Program-made: the position numbers and the translations under genes
From: a virus
Reading direction: 5' to 3' (one strand)
Length of the DNA stretch: 38,897 bases
IMG/VR virus record: IMGVR_UViG_3300007960_003557
Span: 1 to 38,897 of that record
Part shown: piece by piece, positions 7,137 to 15,675 of the stretch
Layout of the letters: every line of letters starts with the position of its first letter
Position numbering within the stretch: the stretch's first letter is position 1
The notes under the pieces: generated by a model
Told to the model about the DNA's origin: nothing
Database searches by the model: none
Seen by the model: only the letters and a program-made list of their open reading frames with translations

Positions 7137-8905
7137 TATCCCATCTCAACATCATTACTATACGTGGTAAATCCGTTTTCTTTTACAACATTTAATACAT
7201 TGTTCACACGTCCTGCTAGTTCATCCTTGTGCGATACTAACCAAACACTACGATGCCCTTCACGTGCCATCTTTTTAAGTATTGCTAAACTGTTTTCAAC
7301 ACCGCTTGAATCCATACCAGTGTCAATAACTTCATCAATAAACAACAAGTTGATCTGTTGATATAAACTTTCCCATACATCACGGAATGCCCAACTTAAA
7401 CTTAATATAAGTCTGTTACGCTCACCCCTGCTCAAGTTATCAAAGTCAAGTTCTCTGCCCAGCTCTTCAATGGTAACTGTTAGATCATTATTAAACTTAA
7501 CTGTATGTGGCAAACCAATTCTATCTAAATATTGACTTAGACGCACATTCAAATAGGTTAAGTTTTGATCAATAATACGTTTACGTATAAAACTATCCTT
7601 GTTAGTTAACAGTTTTAACAAGAAGTCTTGGTGCTCACGTACATTAACTAACTCGTTAATATTGTTATACTCTATTTCCTGTACTGCCTGTGTTTCCATT
7701 TCAGTTATCTGTTCTGCATATGGATCTGTTTCTGCTAACTTTGCTTCAAGTTGATTAGTTAAGTTTTCGATTGTGTTTTTGTGGCCGATTGCGTCTTCTT
7801 TTGAATCATAGAACACATGGGGGATGGGTCCTGGGTCTCCAAGTTCCGCAAGTTGATCAACTTGAATTTGTACTTTTTCTTGACTTTCATGATACTGTGT
7901 TTCCGTTTCCTTTAGTATTTCTCGTTTCTTATCTAGTACTTCCTGATGTTTCTCATCGTGTATCTCTTGCCCACATGCATAACACTCATGTCGTTCTAGT
8001 TTTTCTATTTCTGATTTTAAACTGTTAATATGCTTTTCTAATCTAGCGGACTCCTGCTCACTAGATATCCGCCACTTGTTTACTTCTTTGATTTCATTGG
8101 ATATTTTGCTGTGTGTACTTAGTGCATCATGTGCCGCAAGTTCTGCTTCAATGTCTATACCGTCTAAACTTTCTAATGCCTTGGACAGTTTATCTATATC
8201 TTCTTGTTTTTTAGACTGCCATAGTGTTTGTCTACGCCTTGTTGCTTCGATCTGTTCCTGTACACGCTCGTTAGCTTCCTGTACAGCCTTAATACGATAC
8301 TCTTCTTCTGTGATTGCGTTTTTAGTTTCTTTTAATTGTTCTTTTAGTGCGTCTGCTTTTTCGCTGAGCATAGTGATACCCAGTAACTGCTCAATAATAG
8401 TACGCTGATCGTTTGCTCTGAGACTTAAGAAAGGTTCTGTATATGTATTTAGTGCTACAATATGCTTGAACATTTCGTGACTCATGTTCAACATACGTTC
8501 TATTTCTGCTTGTGTTTCTCTTGAATCGCCCTGCGACTCATCTGTGATCTCTTGCTCCTGTCCACCAATGTAAAATGCTACAGTGTTTGGCTTACGCCCA
8601 CGTTCAATTTTATAATCAACGCCAGCATTTTCAAATTCAATAGTGACTAACATATTCTTACCGTTAGTCTTGTTAATTAAATTGTCCTTGCGTATCTTTG
8701 TCAGTGCTTCGCCATACAGAGCATAACTTAATGCATTGATAATAGTAGTCTTACCTGTACCATTACGTGCGCCAGTGTCATCTCCACCCAAATCTAAGTT
8801 CTGTCCTAGTACTAGTGTTAAGTCACGACGATTAAAATGTACGGCTTGGGTAGCATTACCCACGCTCATAAAGTTTTTTACTGTTAGAGTTTTTACCTTA
8901 AACAT
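7136..8905 (-). CDS. gp46: Recombination endonuclease subunit gp46 (Rad50/SbcC-like ATPase)
   Basis: A 589-residue SMC-type ATPase. It shows a Walker A loop GARNGTGKT (45-53), long coiled-coil arms on both sides of a zinc-hook CYAC (C308, C311), the ABC signature LSRGER (491-496) and Walker B LLFIDE (520-525). With gp47 it forms the nuclease that resects DNA ends for recombination-dependent replication and takes part in host DNA breakdown. The ATG lies 12 bases after the gp47 stop. The length is close to T4 gp46. The gene's stop codon overlaps the start of the first radical SAM gene, which is an unusual neighbour for gp46. Confidence 0.95.
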   Translation of the reverse strand: MFKVKTLTVKNFMSVGNATQAVHFNRRDLTLVLGQNLDLGGDDTGARNGTGKTTIINALSYALYGEALTKIRKDNLINKTNGKNMLVTIEFENAGVDYKIERGRKPNTVAFYIGGQEQEITDESQGDSRETQAEIERMLNMSHEMFKHIVALNTYTEPFLSLRANDQRTIIEQLLGITMLSEKADALKEQLKETKNAITEEEYRIKAVQEANERVQEQIEATRRRQTLWQSKKQEDIDKLSKALESLDGIDIEAELAAHDALSTHSKISNEIKEVNKWRISSEQESARLEKHINSLKSEIEKLERHECYACGQEIHDEKHQEVLDKKREILKETETQYHESQEKVQIQVDQLAELGDPGPIPHVFYDSKEDAIGHKNTIENLTNQLEAKLAETDPYAEQITEMETQAVQEIEYNNINELVNVREHQDFLLKLLTNKDSFIRKRIIDQNLTYLNVRLSQYLDRIGLPHTVKFNNDLTVTIEELGRELDFDNLSRGERNRLILSLSWAFRDVWESLYQQINLLFIDEVIDTGMDSSGVENSLAILKKMAREGHRSVWLVSHKDELAGRVNNVLNVVKENGFTTYSNDVEMG

Positions 8906-8917
8906 ATTGTTATTGTA

Positions 8918-9937
8918 CTATAGATTCCTGTAAATGTCTAACAGCATTGTTGGGCTATACTGATCGCTGTTGATGCTACTCAATTGGTTGGTAACAATAG
9001 TATCTACGCTTTCAAATTTAATATTGCCCTGTGTATCAAACGAAATATCCTCACCTATGTGCTTTTGTGGGATAAGCGTGATCTCACGTAATTTGTAAGT
9101 AGTCGCAAACGTTTCTTTAATAAACGTTGCTTCTTCATAACTGATCTCTACATCCAAATCAACACGCACATGCATATTGGGCTGTAGTCTTGCTTCTGTA
9201 TGCTGTAACAGGTCGCTTAATTGGTACACACGATACTTGGGCTGATCATCCCAACTAAAGAATTCTGGATCCTTGCCCCACTCTAACACCATCATACCAC
9301 GCTGATCATCTGCGGCGTCAGCATAGTTGTGCGGAAAACAGTTGCCAATATAGTTTATGTTGCGCTGTACCTGTCGTTTGTGGAAGTGTCCTGTAAACAC
9401 ATTCTCAATACCACCAAACGCTTCTGCTTTAATTTCACCGTGATCTGGCATCTGCACCATAGCGTTCATAAAGAAGTTGGGCAACTCAAAGTGTCCAAAC
9501 ATATACTTGCCTGAATACTTAGGAACACGTTTATAATCTTCGCCAACCATCCAAGGAGCAAATATGACATCGCCCTCTTGACGCCAGTCATTACATATTT
9601 GTACATTGGGCAAGTGTCTAGCCCATTCTACACTCTGCACATCACGCTTGTCTCTGTAGTACAGATCGTGATTGCCTGGAATAAAGAACACAGTATCAAA
9701 GTTATTGTTCAAGTGTTCTAATGCTCGAAGGCTGTAGTTTAGAGTAACAATATTAATACTGGCACGATTGTTATGCCAGTCACCTAAGAAGATACAGGTC
9801 TCGCAACCTTCTTCTTTTGCTTTGGCAGTAAACCATTTAATAAAATTTAAACAGTCTTCGTTATGTTGTGTGCTGTTACTCTTTAGTCCAAAGTGGATAT
9901 CCGTGCATACGGCCGCTTTTCTAAATAGATTAGTCAT
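8918..9937 (-). CDS. gp47: Recombination endonuclease subunit gp47 (Mre11/SbcD-like)
   Basis: About 339 residues of calcineurin-like phosphoesterase. Metal-ligand motifs are in the usual order: DIH (13-15), GDWH (52-55), GNHD (88-91) and GHFH (183-186). It is the nuclease partner of gp46. An in-frame TTG lies directly before the ATG at 9937; the ATG is the better start because the DIH motif is then at the normal distance from the N-terminus. There is no clear Shine-Dalgarno sequence upstream, and the best promoter would start transcription close to this ATG, so the message may be nearly leaderless. The first gene of the gp47-gp46-radical SAM transcript. Confidence 0.93.
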   Translation of the reverse strand: MTNLFRKAAVCTDIHFGLKSNSTQHNEDCLNFIKWFTAKAKEEGCETCIFLGDWHNNRASINIVTLNYSLRALEHLNNNFDTVFFIPGNHDLYYRDKRDVQSVEWARHLPNVQICNDWRQEGDVIFAPWMVGEDYKRVPKYSGKYMFGHFELPNFFMNAMVQMPDHGEIKAEAFGGIENVFTGHFHKRQVQRNINYIGNCFPHNYADAADDQRGMMVLEWGKDPEFFSWDDQPKYRVYQLSDLLQHTEARLQPNMHVRVDLDVEISYEEATFIKETFATTYKLREITLIPQKHIGEDISFDTQGNIKFESVDTIVTNQLSSINSDQYSPTMLLDIYRNL

Positions 9938-9943
9938 CAAGTA

Positions 9944-9972
9944 AGTTTAACAGATTAAATTGTATTTGCCAA
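9944..9972 (-). promoter_or_regulatory. Sigma70-like promoter for gp47-gp46 and downstream cassette
   Basis: On the minus strand, TTGGCA (9967-9972) is followed after exactly 17 bases by TAAACT (9944-9949), with TG one base before it (TGTTAAACT, an extended -10). The same layout, TTGCTT-N17-TGT-adjacent TAAATT, precedes gp55. The -35 box sits inside the hairpin behind gp55. The predicted start is near 9937. Inferred from pattern only. Confidence 0.45.
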
Positions 9973-9986
9973 CAGTATTGGCAAAT
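9964..9986. terminator. Perfect 9-bp hairpin between gp55 and gp47
   Basis: ATTTGCCAA (9964-9972), loop CAGTA, then TTGGCAAAT (9978-9986) form a perfect inverted repeat immediately at the gp55 stop codon. On the minus strand it is followed by an AT-rich stretch (ACAATTTAAT) rather than a clean T run, so it may be a weak terminator, an RNA-stabilising hairpin, or an operator over the -35 box of the gp47 promoter. Confidence 0.5.
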
Positions 9987-10903
9987 TATTCTCCACCACC
10001 CTCATCGTACGTGCCGGAACTACCTCCGCCTGTACCGGTCCAACTGTTAAGTCCTTGACGAGTATAACTTGGAGTTAGATCATTCATTTCTAATATATCA
10101 TCACGTAAGTTTTGATTACGCTTTTCAATATTCAACACTCTAGTAAAACTATTAGTAATAGCGGCAGTATAGTAAGCAAATGGGTTTTGCGATTTGGATT
10201 CGTCAAACTGTAGTCCAATTTGGCTTAACTGTAATAATGCTTGACTACGCATTTCATCATTATATGTATAGCCACGCCAGTTACTACGTGTAGCGTAACG
10301 TTCACACAGTTTCATAAACATATGAGCTAGTTTGTTAGTCATGGCACCGTGTTCTTTGGAAAACTCTCCTGTATCCAAATCACCACGCCAGTGACTTTTA
10401 CCTACTAGGTATGGCTCACCTTCTTCTGTTACCTTAAAATGCTGGAATGGAGGGAAATTACAACGAATGTGTTTCTTAGCCGCAGGACTATCATCAGTTA
10501 TATCATCATCATCGTCATCACTGCTGTCATCATCGTCGACAAATAATTCTTTAATTACTTTCTTTTTCTTCTTACCACCACCGGGATCCATTGGGATATG
10601 ATCAAATGTCATTACTCTAAACACAACATCTGTTGCCGGAACATCTCTAGTGTTTACGCTGAAATCATCTAGTTTTAATTTAACATCACTGGACTCTTGT
10701 GCAACGTCGTATGCGGCACGCCCTAAACGCTCTGCACGTAACTTACGCCCTTCTGCAATGTTTTTCTTGTTAATCTTTTCTACACTGGCAACAATAATGT
10801 CAAAGTCGCCATCTTCTGGAGTGGTAAAACTACAATATGTCTTTTTACTTTTGTGTATCTCCTTTAAGATGTCTCTGTTGTTGAGGTAATTGTGTTTTCT
10901 CAT
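9986..10903 (-). CDS. gp55: Late-transcription sigma factor gp55-like
   Basis: A 305-residue protein. The C-terminal third (about 188-270) has the gp55-type sigma region 2: TYNDEM (213-218), a helix, then NPFAYYTAAITNSFTRVLN and a basic segment, matching the NPFAYFTQ-type motif of T4-like gp55. gp55 directs host RNA polymerase to TATAAATA-type late promoters. The protein is much longer than T4 gp55 (about 185): the extra N-terminal part includes a Lys run (111-115) and an Asp-rich run (123-138). The tail (about 282-305) is Gly/Ser-rich and shows no obvious hydrophobic sliding-clamp-binding end. AGGA lies 6 bases before the ATG. It is transcribed away from the late genes it should activate. 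Confidence 0.8.
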   Translation of the reverse strand: MRKHNYLNNRDILKEIHKSKKTYCSFTTPEDGDFDIIVASVEKINKKNIAEGRKLRAERLGRAAYDVAQESSDVKLKLDDFSVNTRDVPATDVVFRVMTFDHIPMDPGGGKKKKKVIKELFVDDDDSSDDDDDDITDDSPAAKKHIRCNFPPFQHFKVTEEGEPYLVGKSHWRGDLDTGEFSKEHGAMTNKLAHMFMKLCERYATRSNWRGYTYNDEMRSQALLQLSQIGLQFDESKSQNPFAYYTAAITNSFTRVLNIEKRNQNLRDDILEMNDLTPSYTRQGLNSWTGTGGGSSGTYDEGGGE

Positions 10904-10926
10904 GGTAATCCTTTATATATGCACAT

Positions 10927-10955
10927 AATTTAACAAATAAATAACTAAAAAGCAA
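10927..10955 (-). promoter_or_regulatory. Sigma70-like promoter for gp55
   Basis: Minus-strand TTGCTT (10950-10955), 17-base spacer, TAAATT (10927-10932), with TG one base upstream of the -10 (TGTTAAATT). The predicted start near 10920 leaves a leader of about 17 bases holding AAAGGA. It has the same spacing and extended -10 as the gp47 promoter. Its spacer contains the plus-strand late promoter at 10936-10943. Confidence 0.5.
10936..10943 (+). promoter_or_regulatory. T4-type late promoter AATAAATA before the tail block
   Basis: AATAAATA fits the NATAAATA late element recognised by gp55-type sigma factors. It lies 29 bases before the ATG of the first late gene, with an AGAGGA ribosome-binding site between (10955-10960). 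It overlaps the opposite-strand gp55 promoter. Confidence 0.6.
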
Positions 10956-10972
10956 GAGGAAATTTTAAAAAG

Positions 10973-11929
10973 ATGCCTGTTATTACACCATTTTCACAAC
11001 CAGCTATAGGTAGCGGGGGCTTCAGCTCCGGAGCACCTAATAATCAGAATGGACCACAAGGTGGTATGGATTTTGGCAACAAAGTTAATAACAATGGGTC
11101 CACAGCAAAAACTGTAAACCTATTAGACCCATCAAACAGCAATCCGTTGCCAACATCTGGGTTAGCCAAAGGTGGCACACAAGCACAGCCTGAATTTATG
11201 AAGAACATGTTCAATACAAACGGTGGTGCAGGTGCAGATACAGGACAAGTAAGTTTTGCAGATACATCCGACGATTGGCGAGTGCGAATTAGCGTCAATC
11301 CAGGATCGGGGGTGCTCTATAGAGCTCCTAACCCTGGAATACTCACTCCTTTACTAGCAACAGACGGAGTTATATTTCCATTCGTACCAAGTATAACAGT
11401 AAATCATTCTGCCAAGTACGGCAGTAGATCAGTAACACATACCAATTACACAAATTATTTTTACGAATCTAGCGAAGTACAAAATCTGCAGGTCACTGGT
11501 GATTTTGCTGTACAAAATAAATCAGATGCAGATTATTTTATGGCAGTTATATACTTCTTTAGAGCCGCTACTAAAATGTTCTATGGTAACAGTGGGCAGT
11601 ACCAGGGATCACCACCACCAATTTTATATCTAAATGGTTTTGGTAAACACTATTTCCCTAATGTGCCTTGCGTATTAACATACTTTAATCACCAGTTGCC
11701 TAACGATGTAGATTATGTTGAAACTAGCAGTAGTGTGGATACTAACCAACAACAAAATTCAAACCAACTTGGCAATCAGTTGAATATGATATCTGTAACA
11801 AAAAATAGAGTACCAACTAGCAGTACAATAACACTACAATTACAACCAGTGTACAGTAGAAAGCGTCAAACAGAATTCGATCATGAAGCATTTGCACGTG
11901 GCGCACAGATTGATAAAGGATTTATGTAA
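10973..11929 (+). CDS. Baseplate tail-tube cap/initiator (gp48/gp54-like)
   Basis: A 318-residue protein. The first 95 residues are Gly/Asn/Pro-rich and probably disordered. From about residue 100 (DWRVRISV) a beta-rich domain begins, with ILYLNGFGKHYFPNVP near 221-236, in the style of the tube-like proteins that cap the hub and start tube growth in T4 (gp48, gp54). It is the first gene of the baseplate block, directly behind a late promoter, and its TAA overlaps the next ATG. The family call rests on fold pattern and position before gp53; I cannot tell gp48 from gp54. Confidence 0.55.
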   Translation: MPVITPFSQPAIGSGGFSSGAPNNQNGPQGGMDFGNKVNNNGSTAKTVNLLDPSNSNPLPTSGLAKGGTQAQPEFMKNMFNTNGGAGADTGQVSFADTSDDWRVRISVNPGSGVLYRAPNPGILTPLLATDGVIFPFVPSITVNHSAKYGSRSVTHTNYTNYFYESSEVQNLQVTGDFAVQNKSDADYFMAVIYFFRAATKMFYGNSGQYQGSPPPILYLNGFGKHYFPNVPCVLTYFNHQLPNDVDYVETSSSVDTNQQQNSNQLGNQLNMISVTKNRVPTSSTITLQLQPVYSRKRQTEFDHEAFARGAQIDKGFM

Positions 11930-12234
11930 TGGCAAAAACACGATATTCAACTAGTAGTCCGTATGCACAAACAGAAACATTTGGTGGTTTCCTAGATGTT
12001 ATGGTTGATCGTCCTATCACAGCTAAAGAGGACGATGTACTATACGAAATAGATAAAGTATATGAGTTTAGGCCAGACGTACTTGCACATCATTTATACG
12101 ATGATAGTAGGCTCTGGTGGGTATTTGCACAACGTAATCCTAATGTGCTTAAAGATCCTTTATTTGACTTTAGAGCAGGTAAAGCAATTTACATTCCTAG
12201 AAAAGAAACACTGCAAGCTGACCTAGGAGTTTAG
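11929..12234 (+). CDS. gp53: Baseplate wedge protein gp53-like
   Basis: A 101-residue protein. It has the gp53-family hallmark LYDDSRLWWVFAQRN (about 56-70), then a DPLFDFRAGKAIYIP segment that ends in a LysM-like strand pattern. T4 gp53 is nearly twice as long; short forms occur in marine T4-like phages. gp53 joins adjacent wedges around the hub at the last step of baseplate assembly. The ATG overlaps the TAA of the upstream gene by one base. It lies next to the hub genes, as expected. Confidence 0.85.
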   Translation: MAKTRYSTSSPYAQTETFGGFLDVMVDRPITAKEDDVLYEIDKVYEFRPDVLAHHLYDDSRLWWVFAQRNPNVLKDPLFDFRAGKAIYIPRKETLQADLGV

Positions 12235-12237
12235 TAA

Positions 12238-15200
12238 ATGGCTAACACCCCAGAAAGTCCATTTGACAAAATTAACAAATTACTGCAACAGCAGAATTTT
12301 CTTAATGAGCAACAATCTAAGGAAATGCAGACTGCTATTAATACAGCAGTACAAGACTTTCCAAACAAACTAGCCGCCGCACAATCTGAATTAAACAAAA
12401 ACACTGGCACAATAATGGCCAAGTTTAATGAAGGGTCAGCAAAGATTAATTCTGAAATAGCAAATGCTGGTAAAAATTTAAGCATTTCTCCTTCGCAGGC
12501 TGCACAGTTTCAAAGCCAACTGAACACGGGTATCGCCGGAATACAAGCACAGTCAACACAACTTAGCAATTTTAAAATACCAAATGTAGCAGGAGCAACA
12601 GGACAAGCACAAAGTTTACTAGCCGGCAGTGCTGGAGATACACAAAATGCTATCAGTAATGTAAACTTTGGTCAAATGAATCAGGCCATTGCGCAAGGCA
12701 CACAAGCGTTGGGTGCGTCATTACAAAATGCGGACATACAAAATGCAATAAATTCTGCAAAAGGGCAACTAGCTACCGGTGCCGCTAATCTGCCAGACTT
12801 GGCTTCCCAACTAAGTGGAACACTACAATCAGCTGGTATAGGCAATAGTCCTTTTCCTGTTAATGGGTTAAGCGCAGATCAGCTAGGTAGATTGACACAG
12901 GATTTAGGTGGACAACTTGAAGGTGTAGCAGGAGCATTAGGCGATCAGCTTGGTCCACTGTCGGGACAACTACAAGAACTAGGATCCCAATTAGAAAACG
13001 GATTTAAAACAGCAGGGATATCTGTAGGGTCTGGAGCCAGTACTACTGCAGGTGCCGAACAGCGAGCACTTAGTAAAACCAAAGTTAATTTAACATCACA
13101 GCCCAACCAGGGCATGAACAAGTTACATAACTTTGAAATATATACCTATAGATTTACACTTTATTTGTTAACCAAAGAAGAATTAGATTCAGTATATCTC
13201 AATCCAAGACTTTTTAATCCAAAACATGTACTAATAAGTAGCGGTGGTAGTTATTCACGAGCAATGGGAACAGACTCAACTGGTCGTGCCAGGTTACCTG
13301 ACTTTGAAGAAGATTTCTTCATTGAAGATCTAGACATGCAAACAATCGTTGGGTTGAACAGTAAATCAAAGTCTAGTAATGCTGTAGATATAAATTTTAC
13401 AATTTATGAACCATATGGGGTCACATTATTAGATAGACTTTTGAGTGTATGCGAGACCGTGGCAAAATGCCCTAATTACATTCAACAGCCGTATCTATTA
13501 GAAATAGATTTTCTAGCTAATCCGACCGGCGACATTGGAAAAGTTGAAAGTGTTTTGATAGATAGAAAACGCATACCTTTAAAAATAATGGAAATGGCGA
13601 TCAAACCTGACCTTGGAGGTACAGAATATAGATGTAGAGCTATTCCTTTTAATCATTCAGGTCTGTTAAATACCGTGGCATCAGTGCCGGCTACACTGGG
13701 AGTTGTTGCTGGAACGGTAGGTGAATTTTTCAGTGATGAACCAGTCCCAGCTGATGCTACCGAAAAGAACGAAGAAAGAGCAGATGCAGATCTCAAAGAA
13801 TTCTTAAAAAAACAGCCATTTGGCGGAGCAGGTTTTAGTAAGCGAGCCAAGGAACAAAAAAGACAAGAGTTTTTACAACAGTATGTAACAAAGATTGACA
13901 GTTTTCCTGTTGCTTACAATAATTATTTTAAAGCTATAAGCGGTGACGGGCAAGGTAAAACATTTAAATACCCGCCTGCTTTAATTGCATTTAAGATTGA
14001 TGACGAGATAAAAAATTCAAAAATTGTGTTTGAGGAAGAAACAGATTCTCGCACAACAAAGATGACTGACCTAGATCAAGATCTACGCAGTACTACCAAA
14101 GGTGCTGTGTTAAGTTACGGTAAGACAAAACAGGAGTTTCCTGTCAGTGCTGGCACAAACGTACTTCAATTGATTGATAAAGTTATAATGAAATCAAGTT
14201 ACATAGTTAACCAGGCCAAGAATAGTAAACAGGCAATTGAAGCATTTGAACAGGCTAAAAAAGACGGTGACAAAAAAGCTGTACGTGCGGCAGAAGCTAA
14301 AGCCAAAGAATACAAGTACCTTGACTGGTTTAAGGTTATCCCTCATGTGTCTCTATTAGAATTTGATGAATCACGTAATGCCTATGCAGTAAAGGTTACA
14401 TATCACATTAAAAAATATAAAACAGCAAACCAGCACCATCCAGATTTTGCGTTAACACGTATTACGAAAGATAAAATTGTTAGATCGTATGACTATCTGT
14501 ACACTGGAAATAGCAAAGACATTATTGACTTGTCTATAGATTTTGACAGCACTTACTATACACAGATCACCGCATTTCACGGGTCTAAACAGAGAGCAGG
14601 TTCTAAACTAAGTTCTAAGACTGGGTCAGATAACGACCCTACCCTATTAGATAATCAGAGTGCTGATGCACCCGACGGTGATGCTAATAGAGGAGCAGAT
14701 TTACCAACAACATATCAATCTCGATCAGCTAACAGTTCTAATGCCGGACAACTTAATAGACAAGATTCAGCGGTGTCTCAATCAGTTAACGATCTAGCAT
14801 CCAGTATCTATACCTCACAACGTGGTGATATGCTTAATCTCAGAGTTGGTATAATTGGTGATCCAGATTTTATTAAACAAGATGATCTCTATATCAACCC
14901 CGAAAGCAGTGAGTATCAAGGATTTGTTGGCAGTTCCGATAACTCCCCAATTAACTCTGAGTTTGGTACAATAAGTTTTGATTCACAGCAGGTATATGTA
15001 CAACTTATGTTTAAGAGTGCTGTAGATATCGACGACGAACTGGGTATCACAAATAAAGGACTAAAGTCGGGTGGTGGCAAAGCTGTAAAGTTATCTAATG
15101 GTCGCGAATTAAACGGAACGTTTAATGGTGTGTATAAAGTTCTCACAGTTACTAATAAATTTAACTCAGGAGAATTTACACAAGTCCTTGACATTATCAA

Positions 15201-15672
15201 AATGCCAAACGAGATGCTAGAGTCAACAGAAGTGGAGCCAGACAACAATGCTGTTACAATAACAGATGATGGACAAACTGCTAAGAAAGGTCTGTTGGCA
15301 GACGATATTGCCGCTCAAACCTCAGCAAATAATGACGGTGGAGCACCTGCAACTACCAGCGACGAAACTGCTGAGCAACAAGGAATATTCCAACAGGATA
15401 TTGATCGTCTTGCACCAGCATTAAATTCTCCTCCTGAATCAGGTGACACACCAGTTGAAGGAATTGGTGTAGCAGAAGGACGTAGTGTAGCATTTAATCA
15501 AACAGCAGAACAGCGAAGAAGTATAATAGAGGCTAATAGACAGATAACTACTGCTAGACCTGATAACATTAATAATACAGCATTTGTACAAAATATAGGT
15601 TCGCAAGCACCATCGGGTAAAAATAAAGGTATATTTGCTGGTGACATTCCATCAACTGAGAATTTAGGATAA
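12238..15672 (+). CDS. Large baseplate hub-like structural protein
   Basis: A 1144-residue protein. Residues 1-270 are Gln/Ala/Asn/Ser-rich, with many repeated short helical pieces (GQLEG, SQLS, LQNA) and low complexity. A folded core starts near 290 (NFEIYTYRFTLYLLTKEEL) and runs to about 480 with features of hub proteins. A charged segment (about 500-560) and more beta-rich sequence follow, with a final Gln/Asp-rich tail (about 1020-1144). The place between gp53 and gp5 fits the gp27 hub ring that carries gp5, but the protein is about three times longer than T4 gp27 and no signature proves the match. Stop and start are spaced by only a few bases on both sides. Structural role fairly sure; gp27 equivalence tentative. 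Confidence 0.55.
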   Translation: MANTPESPFDKINKLLQQQNFLNEQQSKEMQTAINTAVQDFPNKLAAAQSELNKNTGTIMAKFNEGSAKINSEIANAGKNLSISPSQAAQFQSQLNTGIAGIQAQSTQLSNFKIPNVAGATGQAQSLLAGSAGDTQNAISNVNFGQMNQAIAQGTQALGASLQNADIQNAINSAKGQLATGAANLPDLASQLSGTLQSAGIGNSPFPVNGLSADQLGRLTQDLGGQLEGVAGALGDQLGPLSGQLQELGSQLENGFKTAGISVGSGASTTAGAEQRALSKTKVNLTSQPNQGMNKLHNFEIYTYRFTLYLLTKEELDSVYLNPRLFNPKHVLISSGGSYSRAMGTDSTGRARLPDFEEDFFIEDLDMQTIVGLNSKSKSSNAVDINFTIYEPYGVTLLDRLLSVCETVAKCPNYIQQPYLLEIDFLANPTGDIGKVESVLIDRKRIPLKIMEMAIKPDLGGTEYRCRAIPFNHSGLLNTVASVPATLGVVAGTVGEFFSDEPVPADATEKNEERADADLKEFLKKQPFGGAGFSKRAKEQKRQEFLQQYVTKIDSFPVAYNNYFKAISGDGQGKTFKYPPALIAFKIDDEIKNSKIVFEEETDSRTTKMTDLDQDLRSTTKGAVLSYGKTKQEFPVSAGTNVLQLIDKVIMKSSYIVNQAKNSKQAIEAFEQAKKDGDKKAVRAAEAKAKEYKYLDWFKVIPHVSLLEFDESRNAYAVKVTYHIKKYKTANQHHPDFALTRITKDKIVRSYDYLYTGNSKDIIDLSIDFDSTYYTQITAFHGSKQRAGSKLSSKTGSDNDPTLLDNQSADAPDGDANRGADLPTTYQSRSANSSNAGQLNRQDSAVSQSVNDLASSIYTSQRGDMLNLRVGIIGDPDFIKQDDLYINPESSEYQGFVGSSDNSPINSEFGTISFDSQQVYVQLMFKSAVDIDDELGITNKGLKSGGGKAVKLSNGRELNGTFNGVYKVLTVTNKFNSGEFTQVLDIIKMPNEMLESTEVEPDNNAVTITDDGQTAKKGLLADDIAAQTSANNDGGAPATTSDETAEQQGIFQQDIDRLAPALNSPPESGDTPVEGIGVAEGRSVAFNQTAEQRRSIIEANRQITTARPDNINNTAFVQNIGSQAPSGKNKGIFAGDIPSTENLG

Positions 15673-15675
15673 TAA

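Noticed and set aside
8076-8408. Plus-strand open frame of 110 codons
   Set aside because: It lies wholly opposite the gp46 coiled-coil region and looks like a codon-pattern shadow.
10501-10560. Triplet repeat (tca-rich) as a DNA regulatory repeat
   Set aside because: It simply encodes the Asp-rich run of gp55 on the minus strand.
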